DNA of 64,000 nt from Leptothoe kymatousa TAU-MAC 1615 (GTDB taxonomy: Bacteria > Cyanobacteriota > Cyanobacteriia > Phormidesmidales > Phormidesmidaceae). The notes below the pieces were generated by a model. That model searched no databases, was not told where the DNA came from, and worked only from the letters and a program-made list of their open reading frames with translations. The stretch is taken from contig NZ_JADOER010000009.1 in the NCBI RefSeq assembly GCF_018739865.1, positions 143,168 through 207,167 of the forward strand. The letters are read 5' to 3'. Position 1 is the stretch's first letter. Every line of letters begins with the position of its first letter. This document shows, piece after piece, positions 37,904-45,950 of the stretch. A program made the position numbers and the translations under genes.

Positions 37904-37996
37904 GGGCTTGTGAAAAAATAAAATCATAGCCTTATGTCTTGAAATCATGGCTCAACCAGCCTTTTCGGATTAAACCATGAAGTCGTTGATTGACAG
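37904..37996. repeat. 93-bp dispersed repeat, family 2, copy 3
   Basis: In reverse orientation to copies 1 and 2, exactly 93 bp, with GGGCTTGTGAAAAAATAAAA at one end and GTTGATTGACAG at the other. It ends 4 nt before the stop of the minus-strand gene at 38000. Confidence 0.85.
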
Positions 37997-37999
37997 CGC

Positions 38000-38650
38000 C
38001 TAAGACACATTTTTACCGACTGCCTGTAAAGACGACGCCACGGTTTGAGACGCATCCGGGAAAAAGCTGTACAGCTTTTTAATCAGACTGTGGATCCCCT
38101 CACTGCCCCCCGCAATTAGGCCTGCCGTCAGCCCCAGGTCTAGCACTCTAAAAAGATATAACCGAAATATTTCTAGGGTGATAACGGGGGCAGGATACTG
38201 AATAATCCCTTCCAATGATCGAATGCCCACTAATCCCATCAATAGGCCAAAGACGATGGCAACGCGCAAAATACTTTGGCGAATATGCTGTTTGTAGGAC
38301 CGCAAACTTTCCTTAGCATTCAAAAGCTTTAGCTGAGCGGCCTTCACCCCTACATTACTAGCATCTGCTTTCACATCGGGAGAGAGCGAATCTAACTCCA
38401 ACTGACGCTGCTCTAACTGAGTCGCAAGCCGGGATTTCTCTTGAGAGAAGTAAGAGAGTGCATACACTTCCAGAGCCCTCTCCAAAAACAAAGCCACAAT
38501 AATAAGTATAGAAAGCCGTTGAACCACAGTTTCAACAGACAATTTCGATAATACTAGCGGCTCTATCGGAATCAGTATATAGATCAAGCCACAGACTAAA
38601 ATGGCATAAAACAAATAACGCAGAAGCTTCAATAGGGGCTGACTATTCAT
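38000..38650 (-). CDS. Four-helix membrane protein with a coiled coil, function unknown
   Basis: 216 residues. Two helices near 10-60 (LLRYLFYAILVCGLIYILIP; LSILIIVALFLERALEVYAL) are followed by a cytosolic coiled coil (about 70-120, EKSRLATQLEQRQLELDSL), then two more helices (ILRVAIVFGLLMGLVGI; VLDLGLTAGLIAGGSEGIHS). The last GGSEGIH...IKKLYSFF motif occurs in membrane proteins of unknown role. No operon partner. Confidence 0.65.
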   Translation of the reverse strand: MNSQPLLKLLRYLFYAILVCGLIYILIPIEPLVLSKLSVETVVQRLSILIIVALFLERALEVYALSYFSQEKSRLATQLEQRQLELDSLSPDVKADASNVGVKAAQLKLLNAKESLRSYKQHIRQSILRVAIVFGLLMGLVGIRSLEGIIQYPAPVITLEIFRLYLFRVLDLGLTAGLIAGGSEGIHSLIKKLYSFFPDASQTVASSLQAVGKNVS

Positions 38651-39575
38651 TGCACTGTCTCCTGATAGAGTTTAGGGAGGTCGCAGATCCATTGCGGCCA
38701 CATGTGAGCCATACATTTATTCAATCAGTGGCCAAGGGGCCAATTCCAGCCATGCTCGCAAGAATCCCCATATCGCCGTTTCTGGTGTTGGCTTTCCCTA
38801 GAATTTAGGATAAGGCCAGTAAAGCGTTAAACGAGATGACGAGCTACTCTTTACTCTTCATCAGAGCGAATGCCAAGTTTCAGCCTTGACGCGGCCTTAG
38901 ATAAGGATCGGCAGCGCTAGGATATTTCTAAGCACATTGAACAATAGCCGTATAGTTATATACCTTCAAAACAACATATATACGGACGCAACGTCTTCGC
39001 AGCCATTATTTTTGCGGTAACCATTGCAATTAATCCAGGGTCTTAGACGCTTTGATTAGCCACCAATTGATGACTATTTGCCAAAAATTGAACCTACAGG
39101 CCTGTATCGTAAACGACAGTAATGCAAACAAATGAATATTAGTGTTTACACCAGAATTTAATAATTAATTAATCAATGCTAATATTAATGACATAAAGTT
39201 AAGACGTTTATTAGGGACGTCTTTGGAGCTATGGAATACACAAATTCTTAGGGTTTTTGGTAAACTCACAGGTCATTTATTTCCTTGGTAGAGATTATGA
39301 CTATGCTCCTGGAAGTGGTGTGAAGGGTGTCCAGATCAGATGCACATAAAAATTTCCATTTAAGAAATGGTGGGAAAAGAAATCAGTTTTTTGATGGTTT
39401 TTCTCGTCCAGTAGAGATTTTCAAAGCCTCCACAGTGGGCTTTCTCAATAAATATAAATAGGTTTTCAAGTTCCACTTGGAAAGAGATTCCCAGTGTTTT
39501 TTTCTGGGGTGTCAGACGCGGTCGTAGCAAGGCTACGCGCAATATTCGGTTGCCATTTATTAGGAGAGTATATCT
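38651..39575. promoter_or_regulatory. Long AT-rich upstream region of the sulfotransferase-cysH-sat operon
   Basis: The 925-bp gap holds the family 1 repeat (38798-38900) and then AT-rich sequence with ATTAATTAATTAAT near 39159-39172. CCATTT with AAATGG forms a hairpin near 39356-39370, and CGTAGC with GCTACG another near 39523-39537. AGGAG at 39562-39566 is the ribosome site. An 8-codon ORF (ATG 39299) could be an upstream peptide. A sulfur-responsive promoter is likely but not identified. Confidence 0.4.
38798..38900. repeat. MITE-like element, family 1, copy C
   Basis: A 103-bp degraded copy in reverse orientation to copy A. It shares ATTTAGGATAAGG, CAGTAAA, AAACGAGATGA and CTTTACTCTTCATCA with the complement of copy A. 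One terminal CTAGTGGTC block has been lost. Confidence 0.75.
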
Positions 39576-40688
39576 ATGTCGCAAGGCGTAACAGACCAAC
39601 AGCAGGCTAATCGTCCCACGCCTGTTCTGATGATTCCCATTAGACGGTGTGGCAGTCACGCCTTACGCTTAAGACTCAACGCTAGTCCAGACTTTTATTC
39701 GCCATATCCCATGCACATAGTGGATTTTATGCCACTGGTGCCTGCCTATGGAGATCTGAGCAACGATTGGAACTACTTCCAGATGGCAGTTGATTTGGTC
39801 GGGCTCCAAAACTCAACCATGGTGAAGTGGGATGGGGTGGCGCTTGACCCCGTGAGTATTTTTAATACGATAAAAGATAAGCCCCGCAGCGTTCACATGG
39901 TTGCATGGGAAATGCTATTCCAGGCAGGGGAACAAAATAATGCCAAGCTCGTAATGGATAAGTCCCTCGACAACATTCATTATGCCTCCGATCTAGTTTC
40001 TCTGTTTGATGACATGCTGTTTTTGAACGTTGTCCGTGATCCAAGGGCACAGATTTGCAGCATCAACCGCGCCATTATCCATGATTACGATACGCTGCTT
40101 AACAGCCTGACTTGGGTGAAGGCTCACAAGGCCGCTAAAGCCTTAGCTGACAAATTTCCTGACCGTGTTTTAACCATTCGCTACGAAGACTTTTTAACCA
40201 ATCAAGAGGCGGTCTTACGTAAGGTATGTCAGTTCTTTAAGATTGATTTTCTACCGACAATGCTAGATATCTCAGCCTCTCCAGAGGCTCAAAGCATCGC
40301 CGGTAGATCGGCTCTGTGGGAAAATAATTGCTTTGCCCCCATCGCTGCCAACATCGACAAATTCAAAAAGGCACTGAGTGCAGAAGAGATTGAAATTATT
40401 GAGACAGTGACCAAAGATTATATGGACCTGTACGGCTACAGTTTCATGACTTCGGCCTCGGCTAACGTCAATGATGATGCCATTGAATCTGCCAAAGAAC
40501 GTAGCGCATTGGGCAAGCATAAAGCATGGCTAGATCTAGAGTTGTTTGATCCTCAAGATTATCAACTCAGACAGTTTCGCAATGACTATCTGGGCATGAT
40601 CAAACAGCGGTTGACGGCCTCTCAAAAGAAAAAATTAAACGGCAGCTCGGTGAACGTCCAAGGGATTCAACTGCAAAAAATTGCCTAG
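39576..40688 (+). CDS. Soluble sulfotransferase
   Basis: 370 residues, no membrane helix. The PAPS 5'-phosphate loop region reads VLMIPIRRCGSHALRLRLNA near 18-37, and the 3'-phosphate segment LNVVRDPRAQICSINRA near 149-165 carries the conserved Arg and Ser. YEDFLTNQEAVLRKVCQFF near 203 is typical of the family. It transfers sulfate from PAPS to an unknown acceptor. AGGAG nine bases upstream supports the start. cysH follows after 37 nt and sat after that, so sulfate activation and sulfate transfer are encoded together. Confidence 0.85.
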   Translation: MSQGVTDQQQANRPTPVLMIPIRRCGSHALRLRLNASPDFYSPYPMHIVDFMPLVPAYGDLSNDWNYFQMAVDLVGLQNSTMVKWDGVALDPVSIFNTIKDKPRSVHMVAWEMLFQAGEQNNAKLVMDKSLDNIHYASDLVSLFDDMLFLNVVRDPRAQICSINRAIIHDYDTLLNSLTWVKAHKAAKALADKFPDRVLTIRYEDFLTNQEAVLRKVCQFFKIDFLPTMLDISASPEAQSIAGRSALWENNCFAPIAANIDKFKKALSAEEIEIIETVTKDYMDLYGYSFMTSASANVNDDAIESAKERSALGKHKAWLDLELFDPQDYQLRQFRNDYLGMIKQRLTASQKKKLNGSSVNVQGIQLQKIA

Positions 40689-40725
40689 TTAATAATTGCT
40701 TAATTAGAGGGGGAAATTAGGTCTC

Positions 40726-41475
40726 ATGGTTCAGACTCCGATCAAGTCTAAAAGTTTAGATATTGAGGCGTTACAAGCGAAGTATGTGGATAAGTCTCCA
40801 ATGCAAATTCTTGAGTTTGCCTTAGAGCAGTTCGATAACATCTCACTTTCATTTAGTGGTGCTGAAGATGTCGTTCTAATTGACATGGCGACCAAAATCA
40901 AAAGTGACATCCAAGTGTTCACCATTGACACAGGTCGTCTACACAAGGAAACGTATCAGTTTCTCGACCAAGTCCGAGAGAAGTACAAAATCGACCTGGA
41001 AGTTCTTTTTCCAGACACTGAGAAAGTTGAAACTTTAGTTCGAGAAAAAGGGCTATTTAGTTTTTACAAAGATGGCCACAAAGAATGTTGTGCGATTCGT
41101 AAGGTGGATTCTCTTCGTCGAAAATTAGCCACAGCAGAGGCCTGGATCACTGGGCAGCGTAAAGACCAGAGTCCGGACACGCGCGCCAGTATTCCGGTCA
41201 TCCAAGCCGATACGGCTTTTTCCACCGCCGACAATCAATTGATTAAGTTTAATCCCCTGGCCAGTTGGTCATCGGCGCAAGTCTGGAAATATATCCGATT
41301 TAACAAAGTGCCCTACAACTCATTGCATCAGCAGGGGTTTATTAGCATTGGCTGCGAACCTTGCACCATGGCAGTTTTGCCAAGTCAGCACGAGCGAGAA
41401 GGGCGCTGGTGGTGGGAAAACAGTGCCGATAAAGAATGCGGCTTTCACTCGATCAATTCAAAGCCAGGCACCTGA
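40726..41475 (+). CDS. cysH: APS/PAPS reductase with iron-sulfur-type cysteines
   Basis: 249 residues of the PP-loop reductase fold: [11 protein letters not shown] near 41-51, then [13 protein letters not shown]. The reductase Cys238 is in KECGFH. In addition Cys121-Cys122 (ECCAIRKV) and Cys210-Cys213 (GCEPCT) form the set that holds a [4Fe-4S] cluster in APS reductases. E. coli-type PAPS reductases lack these. The enzyme therefore probably reduces APS directly to sulfite. It lies between the sulfotransferase and sat genes. Confidence 0.93.
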   Translation: MVQTPIKSKSLDIEALQAKYVDKSPMQILEFALEQFDNISLSFSGAEDVVLIDMATKIKSDIQVFTIDTGRLHKETYQFLDQVREKYKIDLEVLFPDTEKVETLVREKGLFSFYKDGHKECCAIRKVDSLRRKLATAEAWITGQRKDQSPDTRASIPVIQADTAFSTADNQLIKFNPLASWSSAQVWKYIRFNKVPYNSLHQQGFISIGCEPCTMAVLPSQHEREGRWWWENSADKECGFHSINSKPGT

Positions 41476-41508
41476 TTTTGGGGAGGGTTCTAAACCGCTG
41501 GCGGCTGG

Positions 41509-41612
41509 CAACAGCCCTAGCACACCCCATCGTCTAAATCTGTCGCGTCGTGTGACGGTTAATGACAGTTCATCAGGTTATTTGCCCTGGTCTTGGAACG
41601 CTAGGGCTGTTG
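41509..41612 (+). promoter_or_regulatory. Candidate structured RNA leader between cysH and sat
   Basis: CAACAGCCCTAGC (41509-41521) is perfectly complementary to GCTAGGGCTGTTG (41600-41612), 13 bp. The 78 nt between can form two further hairpins: CTGTC with GACAG around 41540-41570, and CAGG with CCTG just before 41592. This would make a three-way junction ending 17 nt before the sat ribosome site. It resembles no riboswitch class I can name. Confidence 0.5.
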
Positions 41613-41641
41613 TATACGAGAGACAAAATAGGAGTTGTATT

Positions 41642-42820
41642 ATGTCTATTGGTTTAATTGAAGCCCATGGTAAACAGCTGGTAAATCGGGTTTTAGATGG
41701 CCCCCAGCGCCAAGATTTATTTGAAAAGGCCCATGCCCTACCGCGCATTACGCTGTCTACGCGCAACATTGCCGACGTGCAGTGCATTGCCACCGGCATC
41801 TATAGTCCCCTGGAAGGGTTTGTTAATGAAGCTGAGTACACGTCTATCGTGAACGATATGCGCCTCAGCAATGGTCTCGCCTGGTCGATTCCGGTCACGC
41901 TGCAGATTCCGGCGGATGAAGCGGATAAGTGTCGGCTGGATAGTCAGATTGCCCTAGCCCATCCCAATGGCGACATTTTGGCGGTGATGACGGTGGAGAG
42001 CAAGTTTACCCCCGACCAGGACCATGAGGCCCAGAAAGTCTATCTCACCACCGAGGACGCCCACCCTGGGGTGAAGGCGATGAAGGCGGAAGGCCCCGTC
42101 TATTTGGGGGGACCGATTTCTCTGGTGAACACGATTCCCTATGACAACTTTTTGGACTATCGCCTCAGCCCGGTGCAAACGCGACTGGAGTTTGCCAACC
42201 GTGAGTGGAAAACGGTGGTGGCCTTCCAAACCCGCAACCCCATCCACCGGGCCCATGAGTACATCACTAAAACGGCCCTAGAAACCGTGGACGGGTTGTT
42301 TATTAACCCCCTGGTGGGCATGACCAAGTCGGATGATATTCCGGCGGATGTGCGGGTGAAGTGCTATGAGACCATTATGCGGCTCTACTACCCGGAGGAT
42401 CGCACCCTGTTGGGCGTATTCCCAGCCGCCATGCGCTATGCCGGTCCTCGGGAGGCGATTATGCATGCGATCGCACGGCAGAACTATGGCTGCACCCACT
42501 TTATTGTTGGCCGTGACCATGCCGGGGTGGGCGACTACTACGGCACCTACGATGCCCAGAAGCTATTCGACGAATTTAACGCCGATGAGCTCAAGATTCA
42601 GCCGGTGAAGTTTGAGCATGCCTTCTACTGCACGCGCACCAAAGGGATGGCCACCGCCAAGACCAGCCCCAGTGCCAAGGAAGAGCGCATCCATCTGTCC
42701 GGCACCAAGGTGCGCACCATGCTCAGGGAAGGCAAGTGCCCGCCCCCTGAATTTAGCCGCCCCGAAATCGCTCAGATTCTAGTAGACTCTATGCAGTCTC
42801 CTGAACTGACGACGGCCTAA
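41642..42820 (+). CDS. sat: Sulfate adenylyltransferase (ATP sulfurylase), first copy
   Basis: 392 residues. It makes APS from ATP and sulfate, the first step of sulfate assimilation. Motifs are VVAFQTRNPIHRAHE near 193-207 (ATP-binding HxxH type) and FIVGRDHAGVGDYYG near 286-300. The frame is open upstream to 41348, but AGGAG at 41630-41634 and alignment with the second copy fix the ATG at 41642. It follows cysH by 166 nt and ends at a perfect palindromic terminator. No APS-kinase domain is fused. Confidence 0.96.
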   Translation: MSIGLIEAHGKQLVNRVLDGPQRQDLFEKAHALPRITLSTRNIADVQCIATGIYSPLEGFVNEAEYTSIVNDMRLSNGLAWSIPVTLQIPADEADKCRLDSQIALAHPNGDILAVMTVESKFTPDQDHEAQKVYLTTEDAHPGVKAMKAEGPVYLGGPISLVNTIPYDNFLDYRLSPVQTRLEFANREWKTVVAFQTRNPIHRAHEYITKTALETVDGLFINPLVGMTKSDDIPADVRVKCYETIMRLYYPEDRTLLGVFPAAMRYAGPREAIMHAIARQNYGCTHFIVGRDHAGVGDYYGTYDAQKLFDEFNADELKIQPVKFEHAFYCTRTKGMATAKTSPSAKEERIHLSGTKVRTMLREGKCPPPEFSRPEIAQILVDSMQSPELTTA

Positions 42821-42834
42821 GCGCCGCTAGTTGG

Positions 42835-42868
42835 GTCCCCTGGGTGGTCTGCAGACCACCCAGGGGAC
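42835..42868 (+). terminator. Perfect 34-bp palindrome after sat1
   Basis: GTCCCCTGGGTGGTCTG (42835-42851) is followed immediately by its exact reverse complement, ending at 42868. As RNA it forms a very stable hairpin 14 nt after the sat stop. Confidence 0.85.
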
Positions 42869-43010
42869 TTAAAATATTCTCTGGAAACGATAATATAATT
42901 CAGCATCTACTCTTATTCGTTAGTAAAATTTGGGTCGCTTTTTTTGAGCAGACCCCAACAGGAACACACATACACTTACTCCCACTTATATCTATTAGGG
43001 TGCGATCAAA

Positions 43011-43832
43011 ATGGTATTAGAAAGTTGGCTATTGCTGGCCAGCGGAGGGGTGGTCACCGGCATATTGGCCGGGCTGCTAGGCATCGGGGGGGGCGTGATT
43101 TTAGTTCCCCTAATGATTACATTGGGCTACGCGCCCATTAAGGTGGTGGCCACCAGCAGTTTGGCCATAGCCATTACGGCCATAGCCGGCAGTATTCAAA
43201 ACTGGCGCATAGGTTGCCTGGATATAAAGCGCGTGGTGTACCTGGGGGTGCCCGCCTTAATGACGGTGCAACTAGGGGTGCTAATTGCGACCCAAATACC
43301 CGCCCACATGATTTTATTAATGTTCGGGGCCTTTTTAATCGTCAATATTTATCTAATTGACTGTCGTCAAAAATTATCCACTGCACCCAACGGAAAGCGC
43401 GTCTCCCCACTTAACCCTCTAGCCTCTGAGCTTCTCGTGGGTGCCATTGCCGGTCTATTAACCGGAATATTGGGCGTGGGCGGGGGAATTGTTATGATCA
43501 CCCTGCAAATGTTGTTGCTGGGCAGACATATCAAGGCCGCCATTCAAACTAGCCTGGGGGTTTTGGCCGGTGTGGCGTTGTCGGCTTGTTTGGTCCATGG
43601 CACCAAAGGTAACTTGTTGGTGATGCCGGGTCTCACCCTAGGTTTGGGGAGCTTGCTCGGCGTTAGGCTGAGTACTCGATTTTTACCCAAACTCCCCGAT
43701 GCAACCGTCAAACTTATTTTTAGAATCTTTCTAGCGGTAATGTCGGCCTATGTTTTTTGGCAGGCCTATCAGATATTTCCAGAGACCTATGGGGTGAACC
43801 CCTACGGCCTCAGCTACCTGACCGTGGGATAG
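43011..43832 (+). CDS. TSUP-family membrane protein (TauE/SafE type)
   Basis: 273 residues with about eight helices in two homologous halves. Each half has the TSUP glycine motif: ILAGLLGIGGGVILVPLMI near 20-38 and LLTGILGVGGGIVMITLQML near 150-169. The family exports or imports small sulfur-containing anions such as sulfite, sulfonates or sulfate. It lies between two ATP-sulfurylase genes, so an oxidised sulfur anion is the likely substrate. It has its own upstream gap after the strong terminator at 42868. Confidence 0.88.
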   Translation: MVLESWLLLASGGVVTGILAGLLGIGGGVILVPLMITLGYAPIKVVATSSLAIAITAIAGSIQNWRIGCLDIKRVVYLGVPALMTVQLGVLIATQIPAHMILLMFGAFLIVNIYLIDCRQKLSTAPNGKRVSPLNPLASELLVGAIAGLLTGILGVGGGIVMITLQMLLLGRHIKAAIQTSLGVLAGVALSACLVHGTKGNLLVMPGLTLGLGSLLGVRLSTRFLPKLPDATVKLIFRIFLAVMSAYVFWQAYQIFPETYGVNPYGLSYLTVG

Positions 43833-44034
43833 GGGCAAAATTAGCAGTGATTTGTCGAAAATCTGGTGAACGTGGCCGGAGCTTTGTCTTACCAGGCTTT
43901 TGTCTTTTGTTTCCTAAATTCTCAAGTACTTGCCCAGGCTTACAAAGAATTGAACAATCCCACTAAAAATATCCTGAAAATTGATAACGGTACTTTTTTT
44001 ATTTAAAGACCTCAAAAAGTTGTTCCACCTTTAA

Positions 44035-44063
44035 TTGACAATCCTTGAAGTAAGTTCCAGAAT
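44035..44063 (+). promoter_or_regulatory. Candidate sigma-70-type promoter for sat2
   Basis: TTGACA at 44035-44040 matches the -35 consensus exactly. After 17 bp comes CAGAAT (44058-44063), a 4/6 match to -10. It lies about 155 bp before the sat2 start in an otherwise gene-free, AT-rich gap (43833-44218). Confidence 0.35.
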
Positions 44064-44163
44064 TTTTATTGGGTGATATCTCACTAGAATAAATTACAAA
44101 AAACTGCTTCATTGGAAACGAGAGGAGCAATTCTACGGTTGAAATAGTATTTTTGTTTCTCGA

Positions 44164-44178
44164 TTTCAATTATTGAAA
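44164..44178. promoter_or_regulatory. Palindrome upstream of sat2
   Basis: TTTCAATTATTGAAA is a perfect 7-bp inverted repeat around one T, 41 bp before the start codon. It is a candidate operator for a dimeric regulator. Confidence 0.4.
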
Positions 44179-44218
44179 CGTTCTAGTTTACGAATAAGAC
44201 GCTTAGGAGTATAAATTT

Positions 44219-45397
44219 GTGGCTATTGGTTTAATTGAACCTCATGGTAAACAGCTAGTAAATCGTTCCCTTGAGGGTAATGAGCGTCAGGACCTATTTG
44301 AAAAGGCCCATGCACTGCCAAGAATCACCCTCTCCACTCGCAATATTGCAGATTTACAGTGTATTGCCACTGGTATTTACAGCCCTTTGGAAGGTTTCGT
44401 TAACGAAGCTGACTATAATTCCATTGTTAATACCATGCGTCTCAGCAATGGTTTGGCATGGTCCATTCCTGTAACGCTACAGATTTCTGAGGCCGATGCT
44501 GAAAAGTGTCGTCTAGATAGTCAGATTGCTTTGGCTCATCCCAACGGTGAGATCATGGCGGTGATGACGGTGGAGAGCAAGTTTACTCCCGACCAGGACC
44601 ATGAAGCTCAGCAGATATATCTGACCACTGAGGACGCCCACCCTGGTGTAAAAGCCATGAAGGCTGAAGGCCCCGTTTATTTGGGTGGCCCCATTTCGTT
44701 GGTGAATGATATTCCCTACGATAACTTCCTGCAGTACCGCCTCAGTCCCGTAAAGACTCGTTTAGAGTTTGCTAACCGTGGCTGGAAGACTGTTGTGGCC
44801 TTCCAAACCCGCAACCCCATTCACCGGGCCCACGAGTACATCACTAAGACGGCCCTAGAAACCGTTGATGGTCTGTTCATTAACCCCCTTGTGGGCATGA
44901 CCAAGTCGGATGATATTCCGGCGGATGTGCGGGTGAAGTGCTATGAGACCATCATGCGCTTCTATTACCCTGAGGATCGCACCCTGCTGGGGGTATTCCC
45001 CGCAGCTATGCGCTACGCTGGCCCCCGCGAAGCGATTATGCATGCGATCGCACGGCAGAACTACGGCTGCACCCACTTTATTGTTGGTCGCGACCATGCT
45101 GGAGTGGGCGACTACTACGGCACCTACGATGCCCAGAAGCTGTTCGACGAATTTAACTCCGATGAGTTGAAGATTCAGCCCGTTAAGTTCGAGCACGCCT
45201 TCTACTGCACCCGTACCCAGGGTATGGCCACGGCTAAGACTAGCCCCAGTACGAAGGAAGAGCGCATTCACCTATCCGGTACTAAGGTGCGTGCCATGCT
45301 GCGGGAAGGCAAGTGCCCTCCCCCTGAGTTTAGCCGCCCAGAGGTTGCTCAGATTCTGATCGATTCTATGCAGACTCCCACATTGAGTGCTGTATAG
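44219..45397 (+). CDS. sat: Sulfate adenylyltransferase (ATP sulfurylase), second copy
   Basis: 392 residues, the same length as the copy at 41642 and nearly the same protein, starting with GTG (AGGAG at 44205-44209 supports it). The HxxH-type TRNPIHRAHE and GRDHAGVG motifs are intact, so both copies should be active. The nucleotide sequences differ at many third positions in the first third but share long identical blocks later, for example 62 nt at 44891-44952. It has its own promoter region and terminator, so the two copies could be expressed under different conditions. Confidence 0.96.
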   Translation: MAIGLIEPHGKQLVNRSLEGNERQDLFEKAHALPRITLSTRNIADLQCIATGIYSPLEGFVNEADYNSIVNTMRLSNGLAWSIPVTLQISEADAEKCRLDSQIALAHPNGEIMAVMTVESKFTPDQDHEAQQIYLTTEDAHPGVKAMKAEGPVYLGGPISLVNDIPYDNFLQYRLSPVKTRLEFANRGWKTVVAFQTRNPIHRAHEYITKTALETVDGLFINPLVGMTKSDDIPADVRVKCYETIMRFYYPEDRTLLGVFPAAMRYAGPREAIMHAIARQNYGCTHFIVGRDHAGVGDYYGTYDAQKLFDEFNSDELKIQPVKFEHAFYCTRTQGMATAKTSPSTKEERIHLSGTKVRAMLREGKCPPPEFSRPEVAQILIDSMQTPTLSAV

Positions 45398-45450
45398 GTT
45401 CAGGTTCGGGGCATTAGCCCTGGCTAAATGCTGAACTAATATCGTTCTTT

Positions 45451-45479
45451 AGGAGTGCAAGTATCTTGCACTCCTTTTT
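45451..45479 (+). terminator. sat2 terminator
   Basis: AGGAGTGCAAG (45451-45461) pairs with CTTGCACTCCT (45465-45475) over a 3-nt loop, followed by a T-run. Confidence 0.95.
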
Positions 45480-45514
45480 CATGGGGAGTCAATGGCTTTT
45501 GGGTGGATTGGTTG

Positions 45515-45728
45515 GGGTTTAGCTAACTCCTGGGGGAGACGCTTCGCGAACGACTACGCTCAGTTAGCGGGGGGGGGGATTGCATCGATTGGGTTTTAGC
45601 TTCGGCTGCGCTCAGCTAGCAGGGGGCATCGGCTGCGCTCAGCTAGCGAAAGGGGGGTATGAATTAGCTGGGTTTAGCTAATTCCTGGGGGAGACGCTTT
45701 GCGAACGGCTGCGCTCAGTTAGTGGGGT
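45515..45728. repeat. Cluster of GAGACGCTTCGCGAAC-type repeats
   Basis: Two related units (45515-45572 and 45670-45727) read GGGTTTAGCTAA, then CTGGGGGAGACGCTT, GCGAACG and GCTCAGTTAG. Between them lie two copies of TCGGCTGCGCTCAGCTAGC. Similar text is a common intergenic repeat in cyanobacteria. The rest of the 553-bp gap (45398-45950) has no gene. Confidence 0.85.
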
Positions 45729-45950
45729 TACCGGATTTTTGTAAGGGTTAATGTAAAACAAGAGGGGCTGATTAAGGAGTTAATTGATTACTCCTTTGCC
45801 GTCAACTAAACAAGTGAAGTTCTTGCTTCCGTTACGTAGCTTTACATAAGCCCCCCTGAAATTTAAAGCTTGTTATCAAGAACACCCAGACTGTACTGAG
45901 AAATGCGGACAGCCCTGTGAACTTAGCTAAACCATACGCTTTTATAATTC

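Noticed and set aside
41348..41641. N-terminal extension of sat1 by 98 codons
   Set aside because: It overlaps the 3' end of cysH and the inter-gene structure. The ribosome site at 41630 and the second sat copy fix the start at 41642.
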